64,000 nt of DNA from Marinobacter sp. (GTDB lineage Bacteria; Pseudomonadota; Gammaproteobacteria; Pseudomonadales; Oleiphilaceae): positions 1 through 64,000 of the forward strand of contig JASBRL010000050.1 of the NCBI GenBank assembly GCA_030149475.1, in the 5' to 3' direction. The position numbers were made by a program, and so were the translations under genes. Below the pieces are notes generated by a model that saw only the letters and a program-made list of their open reading frames with translations, made no database searches and was not told where the DNA came from. This document shows positions 21,325-31,158 of this stretch, piece after piece; position 1 is the first letter of the stretch; each line of letters begins with the position of its first letter.

Positions 21325-22818
21325 GTGCGCATCGCCCGTTTTATCATGTTGCTCGCTGTGCTGCTGCTGACCGGTTGTGCCGCGTTTGAACAGCGCAGTG
21401 AAATGAGCCGGTTTAACAGCGCTTATCAACAGGGCCGGTATGACCAGGCAGTGCAGACGATGGCGACGGAGGATAGCGACACCGCCAAGGCCGGTGATCA
21501 AGTGCTCGAAAACCTGCATCTGGGCGAAGCCTACCGGCTGTCTGGGCAATTTGCACAGTCGGTCAGCCGTTATGATCAGGCTGAAGCCGGCATGAAATAC
21601 CTCGACACCGAAAGCCTGGTGTCCTCCGCCGGGGAGGGTGTGTTGTCAGTACTGGTCAATGACTCGGTCCGTCAGTATCACGCGCTGATGTCGGAGGCGG
21701 TGCTGGTCAACACCTACAAGGCTCTGGATTTTCTGTGCCTGGGTGATACTGCAAACGCCCGGGTTGAACTCAATCGCGCCGACGACCGTACCCGTCGGGC
21801 AGTGAACTTTTTTGCAGACGAAATTCGCGCCCGGAAAGCGCAGGTCCGTGAGGACGACCGCGCCAGTGCACGCCTGGTGAGTGATAATCTGTCCAGCCCG
21901 GGCGTGCAGTCAGCGTTACAGGAACAATACGGCAATCCGGCCAACTGGCAGGTTTATTCTTCGTTTATTCTGCCATTCAGTACCTGGCTTCATGGGCTTT
22001 ATTTTCTCGCCAACGCAACCGGTCCGTCAGATTATGAACGGGCCCGCACCTCGCTGACCCGGGTTGCCGATATGATGCCCGGCAATCCGGCGCTGGCAGC
22101 CGATGCCAGACTGGCGCAAGACCTCGCAGATGGTCGGGCAAACGCCGGTCGCGACGAGGGCCGGGTCTGGGTGGTGTATGAAAACGGCCTCGGGCCGGTG
22201 CTGCAGGAGGTCCGTGTCGGGGTGCCATTAATCCTCCACGAGGGCCGCGTGCAGGCGCCCGCCTACTTTGGCCTTGCGCTGCCCCGTTACGTCGATCGAA
22301 GGGCTGTGCCGGGCGCACTGACGGCGACGGCCAGCGATGGTACCCGGGTGGAGACCCGGACGGTAGCGACCATGGGGCGGGTGGTCCGGACTGAAATGCA
22401 GGAGCGTTTCCCCGGTATTCTGATTCGCGCCATTGCCTCGGCCCTGATCAAGGCTATGGTGCAGGGTGAGGCTGCCGATAAATTCGGTGCGGCCGGGCAA
22501 CTGGCCACCATGATTTACGCCATTGCCACGACCCAGGCGGATGTCAGGAGCTGGCAGGCCACTCCCGATCACTGGTCAGTGGCACGGCTCGACCGTCCGG
22601 CGGACGGCCAGTTGAGCCTCGGCAACAGCGTATCCGGATACCTTGGATCGCTCCAGTTGCCCGATTGGCCGTATACTCTGGTGTACGTGAAGCAGCCAAC
22701 TGTCACCGCCCCGGCAACGGTGATGGTGATGGATCTGCAGGGATCGGCGCCTGCGAGGTTGCGGGTGATGGGCGGGCACGGTGTTGCGGCGTCACCGGCC
22801 ACGACGACTCAAAAATGA
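21325..22818 (+). CDS. COG3014-family lipoprotein
   Basis: GTG start, lipobox 'LLLTGC', 497 aa, upstream of YcfL/LpoB-like genes. Confidence 0.75.
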   Translation: MRIARFIMLLAVLLLTGCAAFEQRSEMSRFNSAYQQGRYDQAVQTMATEDSDTAKAGDQVLENLHLGEAYRLSGQFAQSVSRYDQAEAGMKYLDTESLVSSAGEGVLSVLVNDSVRQYHALMSEAVLVNTYKALDFLCLGDTANARVELNRADDRTRRAVNFFADEIRARKAQVREDDRASARLVSDNLSSPGVQSALQEQYGNPANWQVYSSFILPFSTWLHGLYFLANATGPSDYERARTSLTRVADMMPGNPALAADARLAQDLADGRANAGRDEGRVWVVYENGLGPVLQEVRVGVPLILHEGRVQAPAYFGLALPRYVDRRAVPGALTATASDGTRVETRTVATMGRVVRTEMQERFPGILIRAIASALIKAMVQGEAADKFGAAGQLATMIYAIATTQADVRSWQATPDHWSVARLDRPADGQLSLGNSVSGYLGSLQLPDWPYTLVYVKQPTVTAPATVMVMDLQGSAPARLRVMGGHGVAASPATTTQK

Positions 22819-22831
22819 AAAGGAGAGTGTT

Positions 22832-23236
22832 ATGCGTAAACAAATGGCAGTGTTGTCTCTGGTCATGGCTGGCCTGATGGCTGCCTGCGCGCCACTGCAA
22901 CCCACGGATGGCACACGCACGGAACCCCGTCAGCAGCTCAGAGTTGACGCTGATGTGCTCTACACCATGTCGGTGACCGAACTGGTGCATACCCGTATTG
23001 AGCAGGCCTCAGGTGATTCTCTCCTGAAAATCCAGTTTGCGATAAAGGCCCGCGATACCTCCGACTTCGAGTGGCAGGTAACCTGGTTCAATGCCGACGG
23101 CATTGTGGTTCCTTCCATCGCAGCGGGTTATCGTCGTGCCCATGTTGTCCGCGGCCAGGTCCGGTATTTTAGCGCAATCGCGCCCAGTACCGACGTGGTC
23201 GATTTCCAGCTGCACCTGCGTGAAAAAAGAGAGTGA
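22832..23236 (+). CDS. YcfL-family lipoprotein
   Basis: 'MRKQMAVLSLVMAGLMAACAPLQ' lipobox; 'WFNADGIVV...VVDFQLHLRE' typical of YcfL; directly upstream of LpoB-like gene. Confidence 0.8.
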   Translation: MRKQMAVLSLVMAGLMAACAPLQPTDGTRTEPRQQLRVDADVLYTMSVTELVHTRIEQASGDSLLKIQFAIKARDTSDFEWQVTWFNADGIVVPSIAAGYRRAHVVRGQVRYFSAIAPSTDVVDFQLHLREKRE

Positions 23237-23240
23237 TTGT

Positions 23241-23849
23241 ATGAGAGCTATCAAGACAACCCTGACCGCTACCCTGGTTTCACTGCTGGTTGCCGGCTGT
23301 GCCGCCCCCGTCCGTTATGTAGACCCGGCTGCTGATGAGGGTGCGGTGGCACTGACCCTCGACTATCGGGATTTTGAGCATGCCGCCACTGCGACCGTTG
23401 AAGACATGCTCGCCAGCGGGGCCGTCGACAACCCGTCCGGCAAGCGTTACGTCATGGTAGTCAGCCGTATTACCAATGACACCATGCAGCGCATTGATAC
23501 GGATCAGTTGATCAAGAAAATCCGTGTGGCGCTGTTGCGCTCCGGCAAGGTGGTGACCACCACGGCCGTGGGCCTGAACGGCGCCGAAGATGAAATGACG
23601 AGCAAGGCCCGTGAGCTTCGCAAATCCGACGAATTCGACCAGTCGGGGGTCGCCAGGAAAGGCACCTTACAGGCGCCGGACCTGAGCCTGTCGGGCAAGA
23701 TTATACAGCGTAATCACCAACTCGATGGCGAGCAGCAGGTGGAGTATTACATACAACTGACTCTCACCGACCTCACCAGTGGCCTTGCCACCTGGGAAGG
23801 CGAGACCCAGATCATCAAGCGGGGTCCTGACGATACGGTTGCCTGGTAA
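23241..23849 (+). CDS. lpoB: Penicillin-binding protein activator LpoB-like lipoprotein
   Basis: Lipobox 'LLVAGCAAP', 'YRDFEHAATATVEDMLASGAVDNPSGKRYVMVVSRITNDTMQRIDTDQLIKKIRVALLRSGKV'. Confidence 0.88.
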   Translation: MRAIKTTLTATLVSLLVAGCAAPVRYVDPAADEGAVALTLDYRDFEHAATATVEDMLASGAVDNPSGKRYVMVVSRITNDTMQRIDTDQLIKKIRVALLRSGKVVTTTAVGLNGAEDEMTSKARELRKSDEFDQSGVARKGTLQAPDLSLSGKIIQRNHQLDGEQQVEYYIQLTLTDLTSGLATWEGETQIIKRGPDDTVAW

Positions 23850-23969
23850 GCCCGCCGGTCAGCCATTCAGACGTCCCGTCCGGACGCCCGGGCAAGACAG
23901 GCGGAATGCGCCATGCCGGACGATAACCCATGAGAGCTCTTCAGGGCTCCGGAACAGACAGGATGCGCT

Positions 23970-25304
23970 GTGGCTTCAATCCAACTGAAAGATCGCCTGC
24001 AATCGGTTGAAAACTGGATACTGGCCAATCCGGCCCCCCCTAGGCACTGGCCCTGGACCTGGCTGTATACCTCCGGGCGGACTGCCTACGCGCTGGTTCG
24101 CGATGTGCTCAATGGCAATCTGACCCTGCATGCCATGAGTCTGGTGTATACCACCTTGCTGAGCATTGTACCGTTGCTGGCGCTGAGCTTTTCGGTGCTC
24201 AAGGCGATGGGAGTGCATCAGCGAATCGAGCCCTTTCTGTACCAGTTCTTCCGGCCGATGGGGCCGCAGGGCGTAGAACTGGCCAATCAGATCCTGGGTT
24301 TTGTGGACAACATGAAGGTGGGGGTTCTGGGGTCCCTGGGGCTGGGCCTGCTGGTTTACACGGTGGTTTCGCTGGTGCAGAAGATCGAACGCTCGTTCAA
24401 TATGATCTGGCGCGTCCCGCAGATGCGATCCCTGGCCCAGCGTTTCAGCAACTACCTCAGTGTTATCATGGTCGGGCCGTTGCTGATGGTCTCGGCGATT
24501 GGTATCAGTGCCACCATTCTCTCTTCGGATATCGTCCAGGCTATGATTTCCATTGAACCGTTCGGTTCGGTGATCCTTCTGCTCAGTCGGTCAACGCCGT
24601 TTCTCCTGGTTGTCGGCGCGTTTACGTTTGTCTATGTGTTTATGCCCAATACCCGGGTCAAACTGAGGTATGCTTTCGTGGGCGGTCTCATCGCGGGGGT
24701 TTCCTGGCAGGCCGGCAGCCTGCTGTTTGCGTCGTTCGTCGCGGGCTCCTCAAAATACGCTGCCATTTACTCCAGCTTCGCCATTGGTATTACGCTGCTG
24801 ATCTGGGTGTATCTGAACTGGATGATCCTGTTGCTGGGTGCCAGCATTGTGTTCTATCTGCAAAACCCCGGCTCCGTGGCCAAGCGTCACCGGGTACGAT
24901 TGTCGCCGGAACTGCAGGAACAGGTGGCACTGGTGCTGATGTGGCTGGTGTGTCGCCCGTTCAGTCAAGGTCAGGCCGCGCCCCAGCAGGAAGCGCTGGA
25001 ACAGGCTTTGCGGGTGCCGGGCGAGGTCACCCGGCAAATCAGCGACAAACTGATCCGGGGCGGCCTGCTGCAGTTGGCGGGCGGCAACGGCGATCTGCTG
25101 GTGCCGGGCAGGGCACTCGAACTGATCCGGGTGCGCGATGTACTTCAGATGGTTCGCCAGGATGAAGATGGCCTGGTCCGGCGTTTGCCCGGTATATTGC
25201 CGCCAGACCTGCTTGAGCATGGCATGGCGGACGGTGAACGCACGATTGCCGAGTTGCTGCACGATCAGCGCGGGCACTCCGGGGCGGGTGGTGCCGCCGG
25301 TTAA
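23970..25304 (+). CDS. YihY family inner membrane protein (RNase BN-like, not an RNase)
   Basis: 'LTLHAMSLVYTTLLSIVPLLALSFSVLKAMG', six-TM YihY/virulence factor BrkB fold; GTG start. Confidence 0.92.
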   Translation: MASIQLKDRLQSVENWILANPAPPRHWPWTWLYTSGRTAYALVRDVLNGNLTLHAMSLVYTTLLSIVPLLALSFSVLKAMGVHQRIEPFLYQFFRPMGPQGVELANQILGFVDNMKVGVLGSLGLGLLVYTVVSLVQKIERSFNMIWRVPQMRSLAQRFSNYLSVIMVGPLLMVSAIGISATILSSDIVQAMISIEPFGSVILLLSRSTPFLLVVGAFTFVYVFMPNTRVKLRYAFVGGLIAGVSWQAGSLLFASFVAGSSKYAAIYSSFAIGITLLIWVYLNWMILLLGASIVFYLQNPGSVAKRHRVRLSPELQEQVALVLMWLVCRPFSQGQAAPQQEALEQALRVPGEVTRQISDKLIRGGLLQLAGGNGDLLVPGRALELIRVRDVLQMVRQDEDGLVRRLPGILPPDLLEHGMADGERTIAELLHDQRGHSGAGGAAG

Positions 25305-25327
25305 TGCGCACCATCCCTCAACACGTG

Positions 25328-25360
25328 CAGAATCGTCAATAGACCTAATCAGAGGTTCCC
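25328..25360 (-). repeat. Copy 2 of the 33-bp dispersed repeat; contains the HDOD gene stop codon
   Basis: 30/33 identity to 106-138; minus-strand CTG GGG AAC CTC TGA reads into the repeat. Confidence 0.8.
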
Positions 25361-26365
25361 CAGAAGGTGGCCCCGGACGATGGCGAACTGGCGCTCGTCA
25401 AGCCGTAGCAGTTTGCGCAGGTCCTCTTCGGCCAGATTGCGCTGGTGTGATTGTCGGAGCACTTCGCGCGTGCCCAGAATGATGCCGTCGTTGAGTGGTG
25501 TGTGATCCGCACGCGGTGCCGGGCGCTCGGCCGAGAACAGATGGGCGTGATAGCGTGGTGGCAGGTTCCAGTCTTCGGCCAGCAGTTGCGCGGTGCTCCA
25601 GTCGAATTGTTCCAGTGCCTGGCGGACCACCTGGGGCTCCACCTCAACCCCCGGTATCTGCCCCCGATATATTCTCTGAACTTCTCGCCGCAGGGTCATG
25701 TAGGCAAGTGCCGGAAGTAGCGCGACCATGAAGAACGTGCTGGCGTCACCTCCCTGCACCCGGGCAATCTGCTCGGCGGCACGGGCGCAGGCCATACCCC
25801 AACGCCAGACGCGCTGGGCGAACAGCGCCTCATTGCTGTTGCGGGCAGCCAGCATCGGGCGCAATATCGTCGCCGATATGACGCTGCGGATGCCGTCCAT
25901 GCCCAGCAGGAAGATGGCCTGGTCCACTGACTCGATGACCTGTTCATTGGGCCTGAAATACGAGCTGTTGGCGACGGCCAGAATCTGGCCGGTCAGGGCC
26001 GGATCCCGCAGGATGATCCGGGTGAGGTCGTGGCGTCCAGTGGTCTCGTCGGACAAGGCCCGAATCAAGGTGGGCAGCGTCAGCGGCTGGCGTGGTATCT
26101 CTTCAAGCCTGCCCGTTCTGATGCGTTGGGCCAGTTCTGTCAGGACCCGGTCCGAGTTCGCGCTGGCTTGTCCCAACCGGGATGGCGTAGCGCTGAGCAG
26201 CCAAGAGAACAGGTTTTCCTCGAGCTTGTGCAGCGCCAGCCGGGTGTCGGGTTCGTCAGCCCCGATCGAAGCAGCCGGGTTGAGCAGACGAGCGTTACGA
26301 GCCGGTGAAGCTGCTATTTTACCGGATAAAAACAGACTCGTTAACCAGGAAAGCAGGTGTGGCAT
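25349..26365 (-). CDS. HDOD domain-containing protein
   Basis: 'RQPLTLPTLIRALSDETTGRHDLTRIILRDPALTGQILAVANSSYF...IESVDQAIFLLGMDGIRSVI'; ATG at 26365 preferred. Confidence 0.88.
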   Translation of the reverse strand: MPHLLSWLTSLFLSGKIAASPARNARLLNPAASIGADEPDTRLALHKLEENLFSWLLSATPSRLGQASANSDRVLTELAQRIRTGRLEEIPRQPLTLPTLIRALSDETTGRHDLTRIILRDPALTGQILAVANSSYFRPNEQVIESVDQAIFLLGMDGIRSVISATILRPMLAARNSNEALFAQRVWRWGMACARAAEQIARVQGGDASTFFMVALLPALAYMTLRREVQRIYRGQIPGVEVEPQVVRQALEQFDWSTAQLLAEDWNLPPRYHAHLFSAERPAPRADHTPLNDGIILGTREVLRQSHQRNLAEEDLRKLLRLDERQFAIVRGHLLGNL

Positions 26366-26637
26366 CCTATGCCCCTTCCGTGAATAGGCTTGCAGTGGTT
26401 GCGCTTCCTCAAGGCAAGAGTATAGAACGACTACAGGCAAATTGCGTTGGAACCGGCTGGAATCAAACGGTATTTTCCGGGGTTGACATGGTCACTGAAC
26501 AGGTCGTTGCAAAACAGGGCGGATCGGGGACGACGCAGCGCGTGCGTACAGGCACTGACAGCGTGTTTTTCAGGATCTGCCTTTTTATAACATACTGATT
26601 AATTATCATATTTGCTTTTTGTTGGCGATCACTTGCA

Positions 26638-27867
26638 CTACAGGTACGACTGGCCGAAAACAAAGATGAACTGCGCCACACCTGCCGCAAAACCCAGAAA
26701 TGCCCCCACCAGTATCAGCTTGATCTCGTCTTCCTGAAAGCAGGGGCGCAACAGGTCCTGGAATTCTTCTGAAGATAGGGCAATCATGCGTTCCACCATA
26801 ATGGACTCGACGGCTCTGGCCCGGTCCTGCTCAAATACCGGGTTATTGAAAGAGGTACGGGAGATTTCAATCGCCTTTTCCCCGACCTGGTGTTTCAGCG
26901 TCGCAAACCCGGTGGGACCAAAGGCCATCTGGGTAAGCGCTTTACCCATTCCGGCGGTCTCGTCCACCAGTGGCTTGATGTGCTTCTTGACCATGTTGCG
27001 GGCCCGTTCGCCGCTGGGCCCGTTGAGAATGGCGTTAATGATATTGCCGACGGTGAGTATCTCGTGGGTGACCAGGTGGCAGAAGGATTCGGCAACCTCG
27101 GTCTGGCGTTTGAGAAACAGGCCCTGAAGGCGGAACGGGCCGAGTCTTTTTACATGCAGTGGGCGAAAGATCACATTGAGTGCGATCCAGTTGGTTGCCC
27201 AGCCTACCAGCAGCCCGAACACCGGCAGAACCCACCAACTCTGATAAAAATACCAGACGGCCATCTGGATCAGACCAAAAAGGAAGCCGAAGTAGAAACC
27301 GGAGTTGACGATGAAACGGAATTCCACGTCGCCGCATTCCAGAAAAATCCGGTTCAGCAGGCGCTTGTCGATAGCCAGACGCTCGATGACCATGCCTTTG
27401 ATGTCCAGCAGCCCTTCGATGTTTGCTGACACATCATCGACCAGATTATCCACCAGTTGTGGTGTCGATTTCCGTACCCGCTCATACACCATGCGGCGGG
27501 CCGAGGCCGGCAGGTTCTCCCAGAAGGTGGGATATTCCCGCAGCATCATTTCGTCGACGTATTCCTCGATGCGAGGTTCCACCGAATGCACGATGTGCGC
27601 CGCCAGCACGCGGGGATCAATCTGCTCGAAGATTTCCTGCACAGTGCCAATCTTGGCAATGGTCGCGTCAACGCTGATGGCCGCCATTTTACGGGCCTTC
27701 GAGGGAATAATGCCCTGCCAGCCCAAAAGCGGCGGTATGCCAATAAAGTCCAGCGGGTAGAATGTCATCTTGATCGCCAGCCAGTTGGTGGACCAGCCAA
27801 TCAGGGCCGCAATGACGGGAATGCTGAGGTACTGCCAGAATTCGGGTTGGGTGAACAGCGCTATCAT
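26638..27867 (-). CDS. DUF445 family membrane protein
   Basis: 409 aa; 'AALIGWSTNWLAIKMTFYPLDFIGIPPLLGWQGIIPSKARKMA' repeated as 'VGWATNWIALNVIFRPLHVKRLGPFRLQGLFLKRQTEVA'. Confidence 0.9.
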   Translation of the reverse strand: MIALFTQPEFWQYLSIPVIAALIGWSTNWLAIKMTFYPLDFIGIPPLLGWQGIIPSKARKMAAISVDATIAKIGTVQEIFEQIDPRVLAAHIVHSVEPRIEEYVDEMMLREYPTFWENLPASARRMVYERVRKSTPQLVDNLVDDVSANIEGLLDIKGMVIERLAIDKRLLNRIFLECGDVEFRFIVNSGFYFGFLFGLIQMAVWYFYQSWWVLPVFGLLVGWATNWIALNVIFRPLHVKRLGPFRLQGLFLKRQTEVAESFCHLVTHEILTVGNIINAILNGPSGERARNMVKKHIKPLVDETAGMGKALTQMAFGPTGFATLKHQVGEKAIEISRTSFNNPVFEQDRARAVESIMVERMIALSSEEFQDLLRPCFQEDEIKLILVGAFLGFAAGVAQFIFVFGQSYL

Positions 27868-27975
27868 CCGTAAGCTCGCGGTCGGGTTGTTATTCCGGGG
27901 TGAGTTACCGGGCGACTGGTAGCCGGGTCAGGCTGCCAGTCGGAGCCAGACATAAGCCTATACTGAATCGGAAAT

Positions 27976-30900
27976 TTAACCTTGGTCAGCATAGTGTTTG
28001 CCGCCGTCAATACTGTCAATCCCGGCCTCGGCGTCCGTGCTCTGTGGTTGCACGCGGGCTGCTACGTCCTCAATCAGGGATAGCAGCACGGGCACCACCA
28101 GCAGGATCAGCGCGGTGCCGACGGCCAGACCAAAGGCGATACTGGCGGCCATGGGGATCAGAAACTGCGCCTGCAGGGAGGTTTCGAACAGCAGTGGCAT
28201 CAGCCCGCCGATGGTGGTGAGCGAGGTCAGCAGAACGGCTCTCAGGCGTTGGCAGGAGGCTTCCACCAGCGCTGTTCGTACCGGCATGCCGTCCGCGCGC
28301 AATTCCTTGTAGAAGGTTACCAGAATGATGGAGTCGTTGATGACAATGCCGGACAGCCCGAACATACCGAACAGCGACAGGATGGTGAGGTCGATGCCCA
28401 GCAGTAAGTGCCCCAGGATGGCACCGCACAGGCCAAAGGGAATCGCAATCATCACCGCAATGGGCCAGGTATAGGCGCCGAACACCCAGGCCAGAATGAT
28501 GTAGATCATGGCCAACCCCAGCAGCGCACCGGACATCATGTCGGCGCTGGTCTCGCGCTGTTCTTCGGCTTTGCCCTTGAACGTGGCCTGAACCCCGTAG
28601 CGACTGAGAATGCCCGGAAGCGCGCCCGCTTTCAGATCGGCAATCACCTGGTTGGCGTTGGTGACCGATGAATTCACGTCTGCCGTGACGCTGACCCCGA
28701 GCTGGCCATCGGTATGCCGTAGCAGCGCCAGACCACGCCGGGACTCCAGATGGATGACATTCTCGAGCGGCGCAATGCCACCGCCGGGGGTGACGACGGG
28801 CAGGGTGTCCAGGGTCCGCTGCAGGTCCCGTTCCGCTTTTGGCAGCATGATACGGACTTCTACCTCGTCGTGGGCGTCGTAGAACACCTGCAGTAACTGA
28901 CCATCCAGCGCGGCGCGCATCTGGCGTCCCACATCTTCAATGGTCAGGCCCACCGACTGGGCCATGGGCGTCAGACTGAAGACATACTGCTGCTTGCCCC
29001 AGGGCAGGTCGTCGAGAATGTCGGTGACGCCGTCGTACTTGCGCAGTGCCGCCTGGATCTCGTCCGACGCGGCCTTGAGGGTGCTGGCGTTACCACCGGT
29101 AAGAAAAATATCGAGTGGTTTGCCCGGAGGCCCGCCCTGGGGGCTGGTGATCGACAGTTGCTCGACCCCGGCCTGTTCCGGCAACGCCTGACGCCAGGCC
29201 TTGATGAATTCCGGATTGCGTACGTCCCGGGCATCGGGCGTGACCAGCTCCACCGACACCATGGCGTATTGCTCGCCCTTCTCGATGTTGCGTCCGCCGT
29301 TGAATGAACCCTGGTTGAGCTTGAGCAGGGCCACATCGACCAGGTCCTTGTCGGACTTGAGCCTGTCATTGACCTGCCACAGGGCATCTTCCATCAACCG
29401 GCCGTAGGCCTTGACGTCAGAGGGCGGTGTGCCTGCGGCGAACTTGACACTGGCCACGATACTGGAGGTTTCCGGGGTCGGGAAAAAGGTGAAGCGGACG
29501 TGTCCGGTGGCCACCAGAGCCACACTGAACACCAGTGCGCAGGCGGTGCCGGTCAGCACCGTGGCACGGTGCTTCAGGCTCCACTCGGCGAGTGGCCTGA
29601 ACTGCCGGTCACGGAAATGCGCGAACGCAGCATCCAGTTTTTTACGCACCCGACCAGGCTCCCGGTGGTGATTTTTGTGGAAGCTCGAGCGCAGGTGCCC
29701 CGGCAGAATCAGGAAACTTTCCACCAGCGACGCGATGATCACACAGATCACCACAAACGGAATGTCCCGCAGAATCTGGCCGATGATGCCGCTCACCAGC
29801 ATCAGCGGCAGAAAGGCGGCAATGGTCGTAAGTGACGAGCTCAGCACCGGCACCAGCATGCGCCGGGCGCCCCCCTCGGCGGCCTCCAGGGAGCGTTCAC
29901 CGCGCTGGTAGTGGGTCATTGCATCCTCCGCCACCACGATGGCGTCGTCGACAATGATCCCCAGGGCCATGATCAGCGCAAACAGGCTGATCATGTTGAT
30001 GCTGCCGCCGTTCATCCACAGCACCGCAAGGGCGCCCAGAAAGGAAATGGGAATGCCCGCGGCCACCCAGAAGGCAATGCGTCCGTTGAGAAAGATGAAC
30101 AGGATGCCGACCACCAGTATCAGGCCGCTGATGCCGTTTTTTAGCAGCAGATTGATGCGGTCAATGATCAGCTCATACTGGGCGTCGAAGGGAATGATCC
30201 TGATGCCCTGTGGCAGGTCAGGGCGCACCTGGTCGAGCCAGTTGGTCATGATATCCGCGGATCTGAGTGCGTCCGCGGACTCGGTGCGCTGCAACTGCAT
30301 CAGCACCGCCGGTGCGCCCCGGTAAAAGATTTCCACCGAGTTGTCCTTGGGGCGCAGGGTGACGTCGGCGATATCGCCCAGGGTCAGTCGCTGGCCGTCG
30401 GCGGTGGTGACGATCGGCATGCGCTTGAAGTCACTGGCGCTGCGGCCCTTCTGCAGACTGCGGATTTCCCGCACCGACTCCTCCTCACCGACCGTGCCGG
30501 CGGGGATGTCCTGGCTCTGCTGAACCACCCGCTGACCGATGGCTGGCAACGTCATGCCCAGGGTGGCGATGTTGTCTCCCGGTACTTCGATAGCGATTTC
30601 CCGGTCGGGCAGGCCGGTAATGTTCACCTTGGCAATGCCGCGGTCCAGCAACTGCTTCTCATAGCCATACACCAGCGGGCGCAGGGCTTCCAGCCGCACC
30701 GGTCCGGTTACCACCAGGGTCGCCACGGGCTCATTGCGGACGAACTTGCTGATGACCGGGCGTTCGGAGTCCGTCGGCAGGTTTCGCACCAGCGCGACCA
30801 GTTCGTTGACCTGGTCCAGTGCCACCCCCATGTCGGTGTTTTCCTGGTATTCAATCACGATGTTGCTGAAACCACGGGCCGAGGTTGAACGCATCTCCTT

Positions 30901-31158
30901 GACGTTGTCCAGGTTGCGCAATTCCTGTTCCAGCGGTGTGGTAATCGAGCGCGCGACATCCTCGGCACTGGCGCCTGGCCAGGTCACCTTGACGGTGATG
31001 AAGTCGGTCGCGAAATTGGGGAAAAACTGCCGGTTAAGATTGGTCAGGGCGTAAATGCCCGCCAGCAGCATGATCAGCATCAGCAGGTTCGCGGCCACCT
31101 TGTGACGGGCGAAGCGCCCCAGAATGTCGTTGCGCTGGGAGTCCGGCCCGCTGGTCAT
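27976..31158 (-). CDS. RND efflux transporter permease (AcrB/MMPL type)
   Basis: 1060 aa; 'NRQFFPNFATDFITVKVTWPGASAEDVARSITTPLEQELRNLDNVKEMRSTSARG', 'MALGIIVDDAIVVAEDA'. Confidence 0.93.
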   Translation of the reverse strand: MTSGPDSQRNDILGRFARHKVAANLLMLIMLLAGIYALTNLNRQFFPNFATDFITVKVTWPGASAEDVARSITTPLEQELRNLDNVKEMRSTSARGFSNIVIEYQENTDMGVALDQVNELVALVRNLPTDSERPVISKFVRNEPVATLVVTGPVRLEALRPLVYGYEKQLLDRGIAKVNITGLPDREIAIEVPGDNIATLGMTLPAIGQRVVQQSQDIPAGTVGEEESVREIRSLQKGRSASDFKRMPIVTTADGQRLTLGDIADVTLRPKDNSVEIFYRGAPAVLMQLQRTESADALRSADIMTNWLDQVRPDLPQGIRIIPFDAQYELIIDRINLLLKNGISGLILVVGILFIFLNGRIAFWVAAGIPISFLGALAVLWMNGGSINMISLFALIMALGIIVDDAIVVAEDAMTHYQRGERSLEAAEGGARRMLVPVLSSSLTTIAAFLPLMLVSGIIGQILRDIPFVVICVIIASLVESFLILPGHLRSSFHKNHHREPGRVRKKLDAAFAHFRDRQFRPLAEWSLKHRATVLTGTACALVFSVALVATGHVRFTFFPTPETSSIVASVKFAAGTPPSDVKAYGRLMEDALWQVNDRLKSDKDLVDVALLKLNQGSFNGGRNIEKGEQYAMVSVELVTPDARDVRNPEFIKAWRQALPEQAGVEQLSITSPQGGPPGKPLDIFLTGGNASTLKAASDEIQAALRKYDGVTDILDDLPWGKQQYVFSLTPMAQSVGLTIEDVGRQMRAALDGQLLQVFYDAHDEVEVRIMLPKAERDLQRTLDTLPVVTPGGGIAPLENVIHLESRRGLALLRHTDGQLGVSVTADVNSSVTNANQVIADLKAGALPGILSRYGVQATFKGKAEEQRETSADMMSGALLGLAMIYIILAWVFGAYTWPIAVMIAIPFGLCGAILGHLLLGIDLTILSLFGMFGLSGIVINDSIILVTFYKELRADGMPVRTALVEASCQRLRAVLLTSLTTIGGLMPLLFETSLQAQFLIPMAASIAFGLAVGTALILLVVPVLLSLIEDVAARVQPQSTDAEAGIDSIDGGKHYADQG

